A stretch of 7,364 bases of DNA from Flavobacteriaceae bacterium (GTDB taxonomy: Bacteria > Bacteroidota > Bacteroidia > Flavobacteriales > Flavobacteriaceae), in NCBI GenBank assembly GCA_014763515.1, contig JACXVH010000067.1, positions 1 through 7,364 of the forward strand, written 5' to 3'. Below, one piece after another: positions 4,984 to 7,364 of the stretch (position 1 is its first letter; every line of letters begins with the position of its first letter). The position numbers were made by a program, and so were the translations under genes. The notes beneath the pieces are model-generated. The model was not told the origin of the DNA. It worked only from the letters and a program-made list of their open reading frames with translations, and did no database searches.

Positions 4984-7364
4984 TTGAAATCACATTCATT
5001 TACAATATACAATGCTTCGGCTGGTTCAGGAAAAACTTTCACACTTGCAAAGGAATATTTAAAAATTCTTTTTTTATCGCCCAATGATGACGCTTATAAA
5101 AGAATTCTAGCAATCACTTTCACCAATAAAGCGGTGGAAGAAATGAAGAGTAGAATTTTGAATAGTTTGTTAGCTTTTTCTAAAGACGAAGTAGACGAAG
5201 ATTTTCAGGATTTATTTGAGGCAATACATGTCGAAACAAGTTTGTCTTTTGCAACTATTAGAGATAAATCAAAAGCAATTGTAAAAAACATAATTCATAA
5301 TTATTCATCTTTTGGAATCTCTACTATAGATAAGTTTACTTTAAAAGTAATACGTTCATTTGCTCAAGATTTAAATTTACCCTCAAATTTCGAAGTTACT
5401 TTAGATACTAAAGCACTTTTACAAGAAGCAGTTGATTTGGTGATTTCAAGAGTAGGTGAAGATGAAGAACTAACTTCTTTTTTAGTTGATTTTTCTAAAA
5501 CAAAAACAGATGAAGATAAAAACTGGGATATTTCTTATGAATTGTATGAAATAGCCGAGTTACTTACAAAAGAAATTCACGCGAAGGAAGTAAATCAATT
5601 AGATGGTAAAACGTTTCATGATTTTGTTGAAGTTAGATTGAAATTAAAGCATCAAAAAGAAGCGCTGCAAAATGAAATAATAGAAATTGGAATTCAAACC
5701 TTAAAGCTCATTAAAGCCAATTGTGCTTCAAGTTCTTTTTATCGTTCTTTGGTTCCAAACTTTTTACAAAAAATTGCTTCAGGTAATTTGTCTATCAATA
5801 CCACTGTTGTTAAATATTTAGACGGAGAAAGTTCAAGATATTCTAAAGCTACTTCAGCGGCAGATAAAAATTGGATTGATGATAATGCTATCTATATTTT
5901 AGATCAAGTTTTAAAAATAAATGAACTTGTAGGAAAACTTTATTTCTACAGTGCATTTCAAAAAAATATAACGCCATTATCTTTATTGAACACAATTAAT
6001 AAAGAATATAAAAACATACAAGAAGAGCAAAACACATTATCAATTGCCGATTTTAATAAAATTATTTCCGATGAGATTCAAGATCAACCATCGCCTTTTA
6101 TATATGAAAAGTTAGGCGAAAAATACCGTCATTTTTTTATTGATGAGTTTCAAGACACATCAGAAATGCAGTGGAATAATTTAATTCCGTTAATAGATAA
6201 CGCGCTTTCTTCCGAAGAAAATGGAATTAAAGGAAGTTTAATGTTAGTGGGCGATCCAAAACAATCTATTTACAGATGGCGTGGTGGAAAAGCAGAGCAA
6301 TTTATAGAATTAAGCAAAACACAAAATCCATTTTCTAACAAAGACAAGTTAGTAGAAAATTTAAAAACCAATTATAGAAGTTTTAGTGAAGTTATAGATT
6401 TCAATAATAAGTTTTTCCATCATTTAGCAAATCAATTCGAGAATCTAGATTATCAAAAATTATATAAAGAAACTTCCATTCAAGAAGAAAACAATAGAAA
6501 AGGTGGTTATGTAAATCTGTCATTTATTTCAACTGAAAATGAAGAATTTTATGATGCCGAAGATGAAGATTTAAGTTATAAAAATAAATTATATCTCGAA
6601 AAAACTTTAGAAACTATTGAAAAGTGTTTGGAAAACGGATTTCAATTAGGGGAAATTGTTTTGCTTACAAGAGCAAAACGTGAAGGTGTTTTGTTGGCCA
6701 ATTTTTTAACCGAAAAAAATATCCAAATTTTAACGTCTGAAGCTTTAATGTTACAAAATGCCACTGAAGTTAGATTGCTAATTTCTGCTTTAAGGTTTTT
6801 AAACAATCCAAATGATTTAGAATCAAAAGCTATGATTCTGTATTTTGTGGCCAAATATTTCCAAAAAGAATTACCTGTTCACGATTTCATAGTTCATAAT
6901 TTAAGATTAACCGAAGCTGAAACTGAAGCCAATTTTAAAAATCTTGGAATTTCAATTTCGTTTAAAACGTGCCGAACAAAATCTTTGTATGAAGTTGTTG
7001 AAATTTTGATTAATGCTTTTCTAAAAGAGAAATCAAATAATTCTTATGTGCAATATTTTCTTGATTTGGTATTAGAGCGCGATGCTAAAAACAAATCGAG
7101 CGTTGCCGATTTTATAGATTATTGGGATAAAATTGGTTTCGAAAAAAGTATTCCGTCTCCAGAAGGAACAAATGCCATTAGAATAATGACTATTCATAAA
7201 TCTAAAGGTTTAGAATTTCCGGTTGTAATTTATCCTTTTGCCGAAGAAGATTTTTCTAGAAATAGATCTGATAAAATTTGGATAGATTTTAATGAAAGTA
7301 ACGAGTTCGATTTGCCAAAAGCTTTAGTCAACAAAAACAAAGATGTTGTAAATTATGGCGAAAG
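4984..7364 (+). CDS. UvrD/RecB-AddA-like ATP-dependent helicase-exonuclease, 3' end outside window
   Basis: Superfamily 1A helicase of the RecB/AddA type, which unwinds broken DNA ends and feeds recombinational repair, normally with an AddB/RecC-like partner. The frame is open for 793 codons without a stop and continues off the window; complete family members have about 1,050 residues or more. Motifs: Walker A ASAGSGKT (11-18), Ia ITFTNKAVEEMKSR (44-57), Walker B FIDEFQDTSEMQW (385-397), III LMLVGDPKQSIYRWRGG (419-435), IV NYRS (463-466) and V IRIMTIHKSKGLEF (732-745). The long stretch between Ia and II fits the 1B insertion of RecB/AddA. Motif VI and any C-terminal nuclease domain lie beyond the window, so nuclease activity cannot be confirmed. 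The start is TTG 4984: an in-frame TAA lies at 4966-4968, no ATG intervenes, and IYNASAGSGKT begins only eight residues in. No convincing promoter was found in the 108 bp shared with sod. Confidence 0.92.
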   Translation, partial: MKSHSFTIYNASAGSGKTFTLAKEYLKILFLSPNDDAYKRILAITFTNKAVEEMKSRILNSLLAFSKDEVDEDFQDLFEAIHVETSLSFATIRDKSKAIVKNIIHNYSSFGISTIDKFTLKVIRSFAQDLNLPSNFEVTLDTKALLQEAVDLVISRVGEDEELTSFLVDFSKTKTDEDKNWDISYELYEIAELLTKEIHAKEVNQLDGKTFHDFVEVRLKLKHQKEALQNEIIEIGIQTLKLIKANCASSSFYRSLVPNFLQKIASGNLSINTTVVKYLDGESSRYSKATSAADKNWIDDNAIYILDQVLKINELVGKLYFYSAFQKNITPLSLLNTINKEYKNIQEEQNTLSIADFNKIISDEIQDQPSPFIYEKLGEKYRHFFIDEFQDTSEMQWNNLIPLIDNALSSEENGIKGSLMLVGDPKQSIYRWRGGKAEQFIELSKTQNPFSNKDKLVENLKTNYRSFSEVIDFNNKFFHHLANQFENLDYQKLYKETSIQEENNRKGGYVNLSFISTENEEFYDAEDEDLSYKNKLYLEKTLETIEKCLENGFQLGEIVLLTRAKREGVLLANFLTEKNIQILTSEALMLQNATEVRLLISALRFLNNPNDLESKAMILYFVAKYFQKELPVHDFIVHNLRLTEAETEANFKNLGISISFKTCRTKSLYEVVEILINAFLKEKSNNSYVQYFLDLVLERDAKNKSSVADFIDYWDKIGFEKSIPSPEGTNAIRIMTIHKSKGLEFPVVIYPFAEEDFSRNRSDKIWIDFNESNEFDLPKALVNKNKDVVNYGE

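Noticed and set aside
6642..6854. 70-codon minus-strand reading frame
   Set aside because: It lies wholly inside the helicase gene on the other strand, has no family resemblance, and is a shadow of A/T-rich coding sequence.

Overview
The window looks like a chromosomal segment of a Flavobacteriia (Bacteroidetes) bacterium, close to Flavobacterium. The grounds are strongly A/T-rich DNA, gene leaders without Shine-Dalgarno sequences, promoter boxes of the Bacteroidetes form TAnnTTTG, and protein variants typical of that phylum (long PurF, PurN with a Gly-Gly-Lys-Gly loop, RecB/AddA-like helicase starting IYNASAGSGKT). All six genes are recognisable housekeeping genes. No transposase, prophage, CRISPR array, tRNA or rRNA was seen.

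Layout. Positions 1-321 hold the 3' part of purN. A 7-bp tandem array (311-363) starts inside its last codons and runs into the promoter box of rnhA (386-862, RNase HI, TTG start). A second, degenerate 7-bp array of the complementary sequence (887-921) precedes the promoter of a PfkB-family sugar/nucleoside kinase (958-1887). A compact intrinsic terminator (1892-1922) separates the kinase from purF (1953-3854, an unusually long amidophosphoribosyltransferase). The next 412 bp (3855-4266) contain no convincing protein gene. They hold two nearly identical direct copies of a ~144-bp element (3863-4006 and 4047-4189), each with phased upstream repeats, a promoter-like pair, a conserved structured stretch and a terminator hairpin, followed by a 36-bp perfect palindrome that ends the convergent purF and sod transcription units. 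On the minus strand lies a Mn-type superoxide dismutase (4267-4875). Divergent from it is a RecB/AddA-like UvrD-superfamily helicase, which starts at a TTG at 4984 and runs off the window.

How the genes relate. PurN and PurF act in de novo purine synthesis (PurF at the committed first step, PurN at the third). RNase HI (RNA-DNA hybrid removal) and the helicase (double-strand-break end processing) act on DNA. Superoxide dismutase is antioxidant defence. The window reads as a set of separate short transcription units rather than one pathway operon.

The most interesting non-coding signal is the duplicated element between purF and sod. Its two copies differ mainly in the 20-bp promoter-like spacer, while the presumed transcript is almost unchanged, and the only short reading frame in it is broken between copies. 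That suggests a pair of sibling small RNAs, which is an inference. The oppositely oriented heptamer arrays on either side of rnhA, each abutting a promoter box, are the second signal.
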